A DNA stretch of 39,279 nucleotides from a virus. Both the position numbers and the translations under genes were made by a program. The stretch spans positions 1-39,279 of IMG/VR virus record IMGVR_UViG_3300046787_000253. One strand, 5' to 3'. The notes under the pieces were generated by a model. It saw only the letters and a program-made list of their open reading frames with translations, made no database searches and was not told the origin of the DNA. Below are positions 1 through 5,648 of the stretch, piece after piece. The first letter of the stretch is position 1, and the number at the start of each line of letters is the position of its first letter.

Positions 1-147
1 GCGTTATGCCAACTTGAGTTCAGCCGACTTGCGTTATGCCGACTTGAGTTCAGCCGACTTGCGTTCAGCCGACTTGAGTTCAGCCAACTTGCGTTCAGCC
101 GACTTGAGTTCAGCCAACTTGCGTTCAGCCGACTTGCGTTCAGTTAA
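1..147 (+). repeat. 15/30-bp tandem DNA repeat encoding pentapeptides
   Basis: The pentapeptide repeats are near-identical at DNA level, built from 15-bp units of the type TTGCGTTCAGCCGAC alternating with TTGAGTTCAGCCAAC. The few differences are often silent or swap Asp for Asn or Ser for Tyr. This points to recent expansion by slippage or unequal recombination. Repeat number may therefore vary between isolates and may be misassembled. Confidence 0.85.
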
Positions 148-370
148 AAATAAAGAAGAAGCTAATTTACCTATTTATTGCAAATGGAATCATTCTGTTA
201 TTGCAGATAAAATACAAATCGGATGTAAAACTAAAACTATTGAAGATTGGGATAGTTTTTTTAAGAGTGAAGAAGTTTATTCAACCGAACGTAATACAGA
301 TGATTTTAAACAAATCCAAGCAGTATATGAATCTTATAAGGCTTATTTAAACTTTTTATCAAAATGCTAG
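2..370 (+). CDS. Pentapeptide-repeat protein, 5' end cut by the window
   Basis: The frame is already open at the left edge, so the true start lies outside the window. The first 45 or so visible residues are A(D/N)L(S/R)(S/Y) pentapeptide repeats, which in known proteins fold into a right-handed quadrilateral beta-helix. The remaining 75 or so residues form a non-repetitive domain with an IGCKTKTIEDW motif, which resembles the tail domain of other phage pentapeptide-repeat and leucine-rich-repeat proteins. The stop overlaps the next start by 7 bases. The function is unknown. Some pentapeptide-repeat proteins mimic DNA, but nothing here shows that this one does. Confidence 0.75.
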   Translation, partial: RYANLSSADLRYADLSSADLRSADLSSANLRSADLSSANLRSADLRSVKNKEEANLPIYCKWNHSVIADKIQIGCKTKTIEDWDSFFKSEEVYSTERNTDDFKQIQAVYESYKAYLNFLSKC

Positions 371-573
371 ACACTTACAACGAGTGGAGTTCACACAACC
401 CAATCAACCAAGAAGATTTAGAACCCTTATCAGAGTTCGACCAACTACAAGAAGACTATCTACAATTACGTGCTAGGTATAACCACCAACGTAATAAAAT
501 CAACGAACTTATTAATCAACTAGAAGGATTTGAGCATCAGGCTTATCTTCTTAATAAATTAAAACAGTTATGA
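364..573 (+). CDS. Small hypothetical coiled-coil protein
   Basis: A 69-residue acidic protein. The N-terminal part (residues 1-27) is polar, and residues 28-69 form a probable coiled coil rich in Leu, Gln and Asn. I do not recognise a family. It overlaps the pentapeptide gene by 7 bases and the next gene by 4 bases (ATGA-type junction), so it belongs to a translationally coupled run of small genes. It is short enough to be a scaffold or inhibitor of a host protein, but nothing in the sequence says which. Confidence 0.65.
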   Translation: MLDTYNEWSSHNPINQEDLEPLSEFDQLQEDYLQLRARYNHQRNKINELINQLEGFEHQAYLLNKLKQL

Positions 574-788
574 CTGCAATAGAATGGTTACACGAAAAAT
601 TAGCAAAATCAACACAAGAAGAATTAGTTGGTAATATAAACACATATTTTAAACAAGCCAAAGAATTAGAAAAGCAACAGATTATAGATGCAAGATTAAC
701 TGCTCCATCGGAATTAATTACTTATTCTAAAACAACATATTTAGACGAAGCAGAAAAATACTACTATGAAACATTTAAAAAGTTATGA
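570..788 (+). CDS. Small phage protein, MTAIEWL type
   Basis: A 72-residue protein. It begins MTAIEWLHEKL, has a central AKELEKQQIIDA helix, and ends AEKYYYETFKKL. This pattern recurs in small proteins of Flavobacteriia genomes and their phages, so I recognise the family but know no function for it. The start overlaps the previous stop by 4 bases and the stop overlaps the next start by 4 bases, which fits one polycistronic message. Confidence 0.7.
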   Translation: MTAIEWLHEKLAKSTQEELVGNINTYFKQAKELEKQQIIDARLTAPSELITYSKTTYLDEAEKYYYETFKKL

Positions 789-979
789 CACCAAATGAAA
801 AAGCAGTACAGCTGTATAGATATTACATTGACTACACTCAGGGACATTATAATTGTAAGCAATGTGCCTTAATAGCCGTTGATGAGATATTAGATATTGT
901 AAATAGTATTTATGACTATGATAGAGAAGCATTAGACCCGTATTGGCAAGAAGTTAAACAAGAAATTCATAATCTATGA
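785..979 (+). CDS. Small phage protein with CALIAVDEIL motif
   Basis: A 64-residue protein with the pattern PNEKA near the start, CKQCALIAVDEIL in the middle and YWQEVKQEI at the end. Similar short proteins are common in phages and genomes of Bacteroidota, but their role is unknown. The two Cys residues in CKQC are too few for a zinc finger alone. It is coupled by 4-base overlaps to both neighbours. Confidence 0.7.
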   Translation: MTPNEKAVQLYRYYIDYTQGHYNCKQCALIAVDEILDIVNSIYDYDREALDPYWQEVKQEIHNL

Positions 980-1173
980 GAGACGCAATAGAAAAGTTTA
1001 TATTTGGCTTAGAGAAGTCAGATACAGTTAGAGTAGACATTGTGGTTACTAAAGACCAACTGAATATGTTAGGATTAGACAAAATAAGAGAATTATCAAA
1101 TACATTAATTAATAGAGAATATGAAAAGAGAAACAATTTGGGAGTACAAAATAAGAGTAAAGCAAGAAGCTAA
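976..1173 (+). CDS. Small hypothetical protein
   Basis: A 65-residue protein of mixed charge, beginning MRDAIEKFIFGLEKSD, with a beta-strand-like VRVDIVVTKDQLNML segment and a basic C-terminus. No family is recognised. Its start overlaps the previous stop (ATGAG), and a further small frame begins inside its last 53 bases. Coding is supported by this tight packing rather than by homology. Confidence 0.6.
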   Translation: MRDAIEKFIFGLEKSDTVRVDIVVTKDQLNMLGLDKIRELSNTLINREYEKRNNLGVQNKSKARS

Positions 1174-1240
1174 AGACACATTAGCACTAGCAAAGAAACA
1201 AGAAGCAGAACGTTTAGCAAAGAAACAACAAGAGAAGTAA
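1121..1240 (+). CDS. Very small basic helical protein (39 aa)
   Basis: A 39-residue frame that starts inside the preceding gene and overlaps it by 53 bases in another frame. The product is almost entirely Lys, Gln, Glu, Ala and Leu (for example LALAKKQEAERLAKKQQEK), so a single charged helix is likely. It is the last member of the overlapping gene run. Real coding is plausible, but an AT-rich frame of this size could also arise by chance. Confidence 0.45.
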   Translation: MKRETIWEYKIRVKQEAKDTLALAKKQEAERLAKKQQEK

Positions 1241-1272
1241 CAACTACATTGTTTATTTTAAAAAAATAAAAA

Positions 1273-1464
1273 ATGAAAAAAGATAAAGCAGCATTTCCAC
1301 TAACACAAATACCAGGGTCGCATTTTAATCCTGGAATATCCGAGAGAACGTATATCGCAATACACGTTATGCAGTCGCTAATTAGTATGGGACTATATGA
1401 ACATCAGGATATACCAAAAATAGCCTATAGAATGGCGGATGATATGATACGGTATAATCAATAG
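1273..1464 (+). CDS. Small phage protein, MQSLI / AYRMAD type
   Basis: A 63-residue protein. The pattern GISERTYIAIHVMQSLI followed by IPKIAYRMADDMI matches a small family widespread in phages, where the typical layout is a DYFAA-like helix, a variable linker, then a Y..AD.M. helix. The gene at 38959-39183 has the same layout and is probably a distant paralogue. The function is unknown. It is preceded by an A-rich leader rather than a Shine-Dalgarno sequence, as expected in Bacteroidota. Confidence 0.7.
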   Translation: MKKDKAAFPLTQIPGSHFNPGISERTYIAIHVMQSLISMGLYEHQDIPKIAYRMADDMIRYNQ

Positions 1465-1466
1465 TA

Positions 1467-1491
1467 TTGTCACGAATATAGTATATATTTG
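1467..1491 (+). promoter_or_regulatory. Promoter with overlapping inverted repeat
   Basis: TATATTTG at 1484-1491 is a perfect Bacteroidota -7 box (TAnnTTTG). A TTG lies at 1467-1469, although its spacing of 14 bases is shorter than usual. TGTCAC (1468-1473) and GTGACA (1491-1496) form an inverted repeat around the box, which could be an operator. The next downstream feature is the structured RNA region, not a gene. Confidence 0.55.
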
Positions 1492-1495
1492 TGAC

Positions 1496-1656
1496 ATAAC
1501 AATACTGGCTGAGTGGAGTATAGAGAAACTCAGGGAATGCAGCTGCTATAACAGACGTGGCATCGGGAAGCTCGTGATGTATGGACATAGGAGCAAGTTA
1601 GTAAGAACAGGTGGGAAAGGCTAACAATAAGGCAATCAGAAATGGTTGCCTTTTTT
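1496..1656 (+). ncRNA. Candidate structured small RNA, about 160 nt
   Basis: There is no convincing gene between the promoter at 1484 and a strong terminator at 1631. This stretch is more GC-rich than its surroundings and holds several stems: CTGAGT/ACTCAG (1509-1514 with 1528-1533), GCTC/GAGC (1570-1573 with 1591-1594) enclosing TATG/CATA, and GTTAG/CTAAC (1597-1601 with 1621-1625). It does not look like a tRNA, tmRNA or any RNA class I know. The transcript ends are inferred from the promoter and terminator. Confidence 0.55.
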
Positions 1657-1657
1657 C
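1629..1657 (+). terminator. Intrinsic terminator with GAAA loop
   Basis: An 8-bp stem, GGCAATCA (1631-1638) with TGGTTGCC (1643-1650) and one G-U pair, closes a GAAA tetraloop and is followed by TTTTTTCTTTTT. It ends the candidate RNA that begins near 1496. Confidence 0.85.
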
Positions 1658-1683
1658 TTTTTACACAAATTTTAATGTGGAAT

Positions 1684-1990
1684 TTATATCGGTGGGGTCG
1701 ATGCAAATTCTTTAGAGAGATTGCCTCGGTGGGGTAGAAGTAAATTGCACTCAGCTATCGCTTGAGCATTCGTCTTCGACTGAATGGTTGCCTCGGTGGG
1801 GTCAAAGTAAAAATTATTTTAAGAGATTGCCTCGGTGGGGTCAGGCTGAATGGTTGCCTCGGTGGGGCCTGAGCATTCGTCTTCGACTGAATGGTTGCCT
1901 CGGTGGGGTCAAGGCTATCGGCTATCGCCTGATAGGTTGCCTCGGTGGGGTACACTCGTTTTCAACTGAGTGGTTGCCTCGGTGGGGTCG
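1684..1990 (+). repeat. Array of eight GGTTGCCTCGGTGGGGT repeats joined by hairpins
   Basis: The core CGGTGGGG starts at 1690, 1727, 1794, 1833, 1860, 1901, 1943 and 1980, with irregular spacing of 27 to 67 bases. Seven cores are preceded by TTGCCT, and the first by TATAT. Between cores are hairpins of one design: a 5-bp stem, a 3-bp stem, a 3-4 base loop, and a one-base T bulge on the 3' side (1767-1786, 1874-1893, 1915-1935, 1953-1972). A shorter relative lies at 1706-1722. Stems covary: CATTC/GAATG, CTATC/GATAG and CACTC/GAGTG outside, and GTC/GAC, GGC/GCC and GTT/AAC inside. The array is much more GC-rich than the genome. Frames through it are repeat artefacts. Confidence 0.85.
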
Positions 1991-2003
1991 GGGTGTTTTT
2001 GTT

Positions 2004-2131
2004 GCACCTGTATCAATTTGCACCTGTATCAATTTGCACCTGTATCAATTTGCACCTGTATCAATTTGCACCTGTATCAATTTGCACCTGTATCAATTTG
2101 CACCTGTATCAATTTGCACCTGTATCAATTA
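2004..2131 (+). repeat. Eight tandem 16-bp iterons (GCACCTGTATCAATTT)
   Basis: The unit GCACCTGTATCAATTT occurs eight times head to tail, starting at 2004, 2020, 2036, 2052, 2068, 2084, 2100 and 2116. The copies are perfect except for the last base of the final copy. The unit length is not a multiple of three, so all frames repeat and coding is unlikely. Perfect iterons of this size next to AT-rich DNA are typical of initiator-binding arrays at replication origins. No initiator is identified here. Confidence 0.9.
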
Positions 2132-2266
2132 CAAAGGTTAAATTTTACACTTATATATATAGTATAATTTTTCAATTTGTTTTTATTATTTTCGTTTTTC
2201 AAGCATTGGCAACCCCTGTAAATGCGTTGCAAATGTTAAATTTTTCTTAATTTTTTAACCTACCTA
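2132..2266. other. AT-rich stretch beside iterons; candidate unwinding element
   Basis: This non-coding stretch is dominated by A and T runs (for example at 2150-2205 and 2236-2258) and follows the iterons directly. Together with them it has the layout of an iteron-type origin. AATGCGTTGC at 2221-2230 is the reverse complement of GCAACGCATT at 5305-5314 and recalls the arms of the inverted-repeat element. Origin function is inference only. Confidence 0.4.
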
Positions 2267-2325
2267 TTGACTCATATATATATAATATACTACTATTGTA
2301 GTGTTGGAAAGCGGTAAAATACCGC
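2267..2325 (+). promoter_or_regulatory. Promoter and leader hairpin for the 2.4-4.8 kb genes
   Basis: TTG at 2267-2269 and TACTATTG at 2291-2298 (one mismatch from TAnnTTTG) are 21 bases apart. Just downstream, GCGGTA (2311-2316) and TACCGC (2320-2325) form a perfect 6-bp hairpin with an AAA loop. The hairpin would lie near the 5' end of the message and could stabilise it or bind a regulator. Confidence 0.5.
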
Positions 2326-2374
2326 CTAAAATTATCTAACTATCTGAAAATCAATTATTTAACACTTATTTATT

Positions 2375-2680
2375 ATGAAAAATTCAACACTTAAGAAAAT
2401 TAACGAAATTAACGACCTTATTAATGTTATTAATGAGTTAGGGGATATTCCTACAACTTACGCGGGCGGTACTTTCCCGCATTATGTATCAATTAAACCT
2501 ATAACTATAAAAAATCAATTTGTAACTATTGAAAGCGATATAAATGTATATTCTTATATTGATAATAAAGAAAGATACAACACAAACAAATCATCTATTT
2601 GCGGGGATGAATTTTGCGAAAAACATTTGAACTATACACTTAATATAATTTTGAAAGCATTCAAAAAAACTTTAAACTAA
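2375..2680 (+). CDS. Hypothetical protein (101 aa)
   Basis: A 101-residue protein. Residues 1-25 are helical and rich in Asn, Ile and Lys (KKINEINDLINVINELG). The middle is probably beta-rich (HYVSIKPITIKNQFVTIESDINVY). Two Cys residues lie in SSICGDEFCEKHL near the end. No family is recognised. It is the first gene after the candidate origin and promoter, and its stop shares an A with the start of the next gene (TAATG). Confidence 0.65.
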   Translation: MKNSTLKKINEINDLINVINELGDIPTTYAGGTFPHYVSIKPITIKNQFVTIESDINVYSYIDNKERYNTNKSSICGDEFCEKHLNYTLNIILKAFKKTLN

Positions 2681-2847
2681 TGACACTTAAACAAATCAAC
2701 AAAGAAATCGACAAAAAAGAGGTTCTAATTTTCAAACTATCAAAAGATTTGCACAGGCTTCAAACTACTGAGATTGAAATGGAATTAAACAAACAAAAAG
2801 AAATTTTGTTTTATCTTAATCAAATAGAATATTTATTAAACCTTTAA
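2680..2847 (+). CDS. Small coiled-coil protein (55 aa)
   Basis: The 55-residue product is almost wholly helical and charged (KEIDKKEVLIFKLSKDL, then EIEMELNKQKEILFYLNQIEYLL), with a heptad-like pattern of Leu and Ile. The start overlaps the preceding stop in TAATG, which suggests coupled translation. No function is known. The gene is supported by its packing between two other genes. Confidence 0.55.
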   Translation: MTLKQINKEIDKKEVLIFKLSKDLHRLQTTEIEMELNKQKEILFYLNQIEYLLNL

Positions 2848-2859
2848 ACCTTATTTATT

Positions 2860-3024
2860 ATGATCAATTTATTTATTATTTTATGCATTTTTATTTTATT
2901 TTTTGTACACGCATATAGCTTGGAATTTAGAAAGTTTACCAAGTACGATGGCTATTTATCAATTGGCTTTCTAATTACAATTATTTTAACTACAATAGAC
3001 TTATTCTTAACCTTAATTAATTAA
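2860..3024 (+). CDS. Small membrane protein, two predicted helices (54 aa)
   Basis: The 54-residue product has a hydrophobic segment at residues 3-18 (LFIILCIFILFFVHAY), a short charged loop (EFRKFTKYDG), and a second hydrophobic segment at residues 35-52. This is a hairpin-like inner-membrane topology. Such small early phage membrane proteins sometimes act in superinfection exclusion, but nothing here proves that. It sits 13 bases after its neighbour in the same transcription unit. Confidence 0.55.
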   Translation: MINLFIILCIFILFFVHAYSLEFRKFTKYDGYLSIGFLITIILTTIDLFLTLIN

Positions 3025-3028
3025 TACA

Positions 3029-3382
3029 ATGAAATCACACGAACAAATCACCGAATTTTTAAAGTCTTTGGATATTGATAACCTTAATATATTAGACTAC
3101 ATTAATATTGACGATATAGACCAAGACAACGCAAGCGAAAGTATTTTCGAAATGATAAACGACAATAACGGTTTCGAAGTTGAGATAATTTATTATAGCA
3201 ACGCAATTGAATACCTGAAAAGAAACGACCCTAGTTTGTCCGAAAGTATGGAAATTGCGACCCAATACGATTATAAATTATATATGTTAAATTCTGAAGT
3301 TTTGGCAAGTTTGCACGCTTCTAAAAAGGCTATGTCCGACTTTTGGGAATATCAAGACAAAATTAATAACTTTTTTAATTAA
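3029..3382 (+). CDS. Acidic phage protein (117 aa), IYYSNAIEYL type
   Basis: A 117-residue acidic protein. The N-terminal third is rich in Asp, Asn and Ile, and the conserved-looking core reads EVEIIYYSNAIEYL, then DPSLSESMEIA and LNSEVLASLHASK. That core resembles a small family seen in phages and mobile elements, whose function I do not know. Strong negative charge would fit a DNA-mimic or anti-restriction role, but this is speculation. Neighbouring genes are small accessory genes of the same direction. Confidence 0.65.
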   Translation: MKSHEQITEFLKSLDIDNLNILDYINIDDIDQDNASESIFEMINDNNGFEVEIIYYSNAIEYLKRNDPSLSESMEIATQYDYKLYMLNSEVLASLHASKKAMSDFWEYQDKINNFFN

Positions 3383-3390
3383 TTAATATT

Positions 3391-3687
3391 ATGAGAACAA
3401 TCACACAAAAAGCAGTAAACGCACTTTTGAACGCACAAAAGTTTAAGTTATCAAATACCGAAGTAAAAGTACTAGACAATGTAAGTATCTTACTTTATCA
3501 AGATAACCCTATTGCGTACCTATATAACGACCTAGAACGTACTCTAAGCATTCAAAATTGCGGTTGGTTCAGTAATACCACAAAGGAGCGTTTGAATGGC
3601 TTACCGAACGTTAAAATAAGCCAAAAAAACTTTGTTTGGTATTTGAACGGTAAAGAATGGAATGGTAACTTAATAGATATTAAATAA
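3391..3687 (+). CDS. Small phage protein with TTKERLNGL motif
   Basis: A 98-residue protein. It begins RTITQKAVNALLNAQKFKLSNTEV and later has CGWFSNTTKERLNGL and WYLNGKEWNG. Short proteins with this helix, beta-sheet and W..NTT..RLN pattern recur in phages, especially those of Bacteroidota, and form an uncharacterised family. The last base of its stop is the first base of the next start, so the two are coupled. Confidence 0.7.
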   Translation: MRTITQKAVNALLNAQKFKLSNTEVKVLDNVSILLYQDNPIAYLYNDLERTLSIQNCGWFSNTTKERLNGLPNVKISQKNFVWYLNGKEWNGNLIDIK

Positions 3688-4076
3688 TGGATAAACTAGA
3701 ATACATTATAAAGGAACTTAATAAGATTAAGCCTTTTAATAAGTACGTAAAAAAGGCAGTTGCTGAACGTATAGAGTACTATACAGAAACTGCGCATATG
3801 TTGGAAGCTGTAACAATGGAGCAAATAGAAAAATTTTGTTTTCTAGCGGAGGTACTTCGGGAAGCTGAAAAACTAGAAAAATTGAAATTTGCACCAAAAT
3901 TATTGGATAAAGTAGTTAAGTTAGAAGTACATCAATATGCGCCAGAAATGAATGTTTTGCACTTCAAAAAACACTTTATAACAGTACCACAAGCCAAAAC
4001 AATTGCGGAGGCAATAACGCAAATTATACAAAGTAATTCAATTTCATCATTAATCAAATTAAATTTATCATTATGA
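3687..4076 (+). CDS. Hypothetical protein (129 aa)
   Basis: A 129-residue protein that is mostly helical in appearance: an N-terminal KLEYIIKELNKIKPFNKYVKKAVAERI, a Glu- and Lys-rich centre, and a C-terminal ITVPQAKTIAEAITQII. No catalytic motif or family is recognised. It overlaps its upstream neighbour by 1 base and the next gene by 4 bases (ATGA junction), placing it in one operon with the 3.4-4.8 kb genes. Confidence 0.6.
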   Translation: MDKLEYIIKELNKIKPFNKYVKKAVAERIEYYTETAHMLEAVTMEQIEKFCFLAEVLREAEKLEKLKFAPKLLDKVVKLEVHQYAPEMNVLHFKKHFITVPQAKTIAEAITQIIQSNSISSLIKLNLSL

Positions 4077-4384
4077 AAATTTACAGCAGCTACAAAACAA
4101 TATCAGAACAATTTGACAGCCTTAATACTTTGCCACTATTTGAAATAGAAACAATTGATAAAAGGACAAATGAAATAGAACATATAATTTTTAATATATC
4201 AATTCAAAATAATAAATTTAGAGCGGAACATATAGCGCTAAACCAACAGCAAGAGGACAGCGAAAAAATTGCGTTCTGTAGTACTAGTATAGATAGTTTT
4301 TTGACACTGGATGAAAACTTGCAGGAGCTTTATTTTGAATGTATAGAAGCTATAAATAGAAGTACTTTTTATGAATTGCCTTAA
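4073..4384 (+). CDS. Hypothetical protein (103 aa)
   Basis: A 103-residue acidic protein with alternating hydrophobic segments that suggest beta strands (LPLFEIETIDKRTNEIEHIIFNISIQ), followed by a helical C-terminal half (LDENLQELYFECIEAI). No family is recognised. It overlaps the previous gene by 4 bases and the next by 14 bases. Confidence 0.55.
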   Translation: MKIYSSYKTISEQFDSLNTLPLFEIETIDKRTNEIEHIIFNISIQNNKFRAEHIALNQQQEDSEKIAFCSTSIDSFLTLDENLQELYFECIEAINRSTFYELP

Positions 4385-4667
4385 ATCATCCGTAATTATA
4401 AAGAAGCTGCAAAGGATAGAGAATATAAATAAGCATACTTATAATCTAGTTATTGATATAAGTAAAGGAACTACAGTAGTGCGACCAGTGTACAAAGTAC
4501 CAGAAAAAAAAACAATAATAAATGTATTGGACGAATTAATTATAGTACTAACAAAATTAAATCTTAACTTTGCGATTAGTAACGATGCACCCAGAAAGGG
4601 GAAAATAGGCACAATAATAACAATAAAAACATATATCAAATATGGAGACAGTACAGCAAAAGTATAA
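4371..4667 (+). CDS. Hypothetical basic protein (98 aa)
   Basis: A 98-residue Lys- and Ile-rich protein. It has a short helical N-terminus, a possible strand (TYNLVIDISKGTTVV), a helix (IINVLDELIIVLTKL) and a C-terminal strand. No family is recognised. It overlaps both neighbours (14 and 26 bases), which is typical of compact phage operons. A frame on the opposite strand here is judged a shadow. Confidence 0.5.
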   Translation: MNCLKSSVIIKKLQRIENINKHTYNLVIDISKGTTVVRPVYKVPEKKTIINVLDELIIVLTKLNLNFAISNDAPRKGKIGTIITIKTYIKYGDSTAKV

Positions 4668-4767
4668 CAGATTAAAAGAGGAACTAAATAAAGAAACAAA
4701 GGAGAATTTAATTCTTGCAAAGAAAATTTATTTAAAACGTTTTGAAGCTGAAAACGGGTTAACCTAA
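4642..4767 (+). CDS. Very small helical protein (41 aa), last of its operon
   Basis: A 41-residue charged helical product (KYNRLKEELNKETKENLILAKKIYL) that overlaps the previous gene by 26 bases. It ends 33 bases before a strong intrinsic terminator, which supports it as the last coding frame of the unit. The function is unknown. Confidence 0.5.
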   Translation: METVQQKYNRLKEELNKETKENLILAKKIYLKRFEAENGLT

Positions 4768-4800
4768 AGAAAAGGAAAACAAATGTTTGAAAATGTACAG

Positions 4801-4831
4801 AAATAGCACCTTATTAAGGTGCTATTTTTAT
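4801..4831 (+). terminator. Intrinsic terminator of the 2.4-4.8 kb operon
   Basis: A perfect 10-bp stem, AAATAGCACC (4801-4810) with GGTGCTATTT (4818-4827), closes a TTATTAA loop and is followed by TTTA. The stem's own T-run completes the U-tract. It cleanly separates the small accessory genes from the non-coding region ahead of the terminase genes. Confidence 0.9.
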
Positions 4832-5441
4832 GCTTATAATTTAGCGGGAACACCTGCAGGTACTGAATATAAGGGATGAAGCAAAGGATTGACAAAAATT
4901 AACAGCGGGAAATCCTATATATGTGCGCCCCTGTAATCAAAAACCCTTAAAAAGGTTCAATTCTGTAAGGCAATATCCTTAAAAAGGTTACATTTTGTAA
5001 GGTTACCCCCTTAAAATACGGGTAAAGTTGCACCAAACCACCGCAAATGGGTAAATTTATACCAATTTCGCCCGTGGATAGCACCCAATTAGCCTAATCG
5101 GATGATATTTTAGGGGGGTATACCCCATTGAGAATTTTGGGAGGAGGTGGTTATGACCCCCTGTAAAAATTTTTACCCCTAAAAAGCTATATAGTTATTC
5201 ACATCTTATTAGCAACTTTAGTTGTTAATGACTCGTGTTGTAAAATATTTGTAGGAGAAAATTCCTACTTTTTAAAATTTATCCAGTACGCATTGAAGTT
5301 TTTTGCAACGCATTTTTCTGTTTTTTAGTCTCAAATTTCCAGGTTTAGACTTAACTTTAGTCCAATTCTACTTTTCTATTTTTTAGTAAAAAAGATACGA
5401 AAAACCTATATTGCTTATAATCAACGTTTTAGCTTTTTAGG
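4832..5441. other. Non-coding region rich in palindromes and repeats
   Basis: No gene is supported in this stretch. It contains an imperfect 27-bp direct repeat (4944-4970 and 4976-5002, both containing CCTTAAAAAGGTT and ending GTAAGG). It also has a perfect 12-bp palindrome GGGGTATACCCC (5115-5126), a perfect 14-bp palindrome GTAAAAATTTTTAC (5163-5176), and a weak terminator-like hairpin GTAGGA/TCCTAC followed by T5 (5251-5273). CAGTACGCATT at 5284-5294 is a partial copy of the arm of the element at 5442. It could hold a packaging signal, a second origin or regulatory sites. I cannot tell which. Confidence 0.55.
4944..5002 (+). repeat. Imperfect 27-bp direct repeat, two copies
   Basis: Copy one (4944-4970) and copy two (4976-5002) share CCTTAAAAAGGTT at the start and a TGTAAGG end, and start 32 bases apart. 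Each contains a small CCTT/AAGG dyad. They could be binding sites for a phage protein. Confidence 0.65.
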
Positions 5442-5552
5442 CAGTACGCATTACGTTGACAATTTGCGTTTTTTAGGGACACCCCCCCTAAATATTTTAT
5501 TTTTAAGGGGGGTGTCCCCCAAAATTGACTTTTTTCAACGTAATGCGTACTG
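5442..5552. repeat. 111-bp inverted-repeat element, copy 1
   Basis: Perfect 18-bp terminal inverted repeats, CAGTACGCATTACGTTGA (5442-5459) and its reverse complement (5535-5552), enclose a second perfect 12-bp inverted repeat, GGGACACCCCCC (5476-5487) with GGGGGGTGTCCC (5507-5518). A related copy lies at 36130. Each copy sits just upstream of a TAnnTTTG promoter that drives a long gene block. Regulatory, insulating or replication roles are possible, and a small non-autonomous mobile element is the alternative. A frame across this hairpin is not a gene. Confidence 0.85.
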
Positions 5553-5586
5553 TGTATATTTTTATATATTGTATTATTATTTTTAT

Positions 5587-5594
5587 TATATTTG
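5587..5594 (+). promoter_or_regulatory. Promoter -7 box for the packaging/head operon
   Basis: TATATTTG is a perfect TAnnTTTG match, 35 bases downstream of the inverted-repeat element and 54 bases upstream of the terminase small subunit start. No well-spaced TTG -33 element is present, so recognition may depend on the upstream element. Confidence 0.6.
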
Positions 5595-5648
5595 TAGCAA
5601 TAACAATAGTAATAAAAAATATACTATTGGGTTTAATCTATTTTAGTT

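Noticed and set aside
1496-1657. tRNA or tmRNA
   Set aside because: No cloverleaf, no T-loop GTTCGA motif and no acceptor stem are found. The length and stems fit another kind of RNA.
1755-1955. Minus-strand gene over the repeat array
   Set aside because: The translation is repeated proline- and arginine-rich sequence from the GGTTGCCTCGGTGGGGT units, an artefact of the repeat.
1684-1990. CRISPR array
   Set aside because: Core repeats are short, spacing varies from 27 to 67 bases, and the intervening DNA is made of related hairpins rather than unique spacers. No cas genes are present.
2004-2131. Coding repeats (CTCINLHLYQFAPVSI type peptides)
   Set aside because: The 16-bp unit shifts frame at every copy, so all three frames stay open only because of the repeat itself. 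No start context or homology supports a protein.
5464-5646. Small plus-strand gene ending just before terS
   Set aside because: It runs through the GC hairpin and promoter of the inverted-repeat element, and its product is low-complexity Tyr/Phe-rich sequence from AT-rich DNA.
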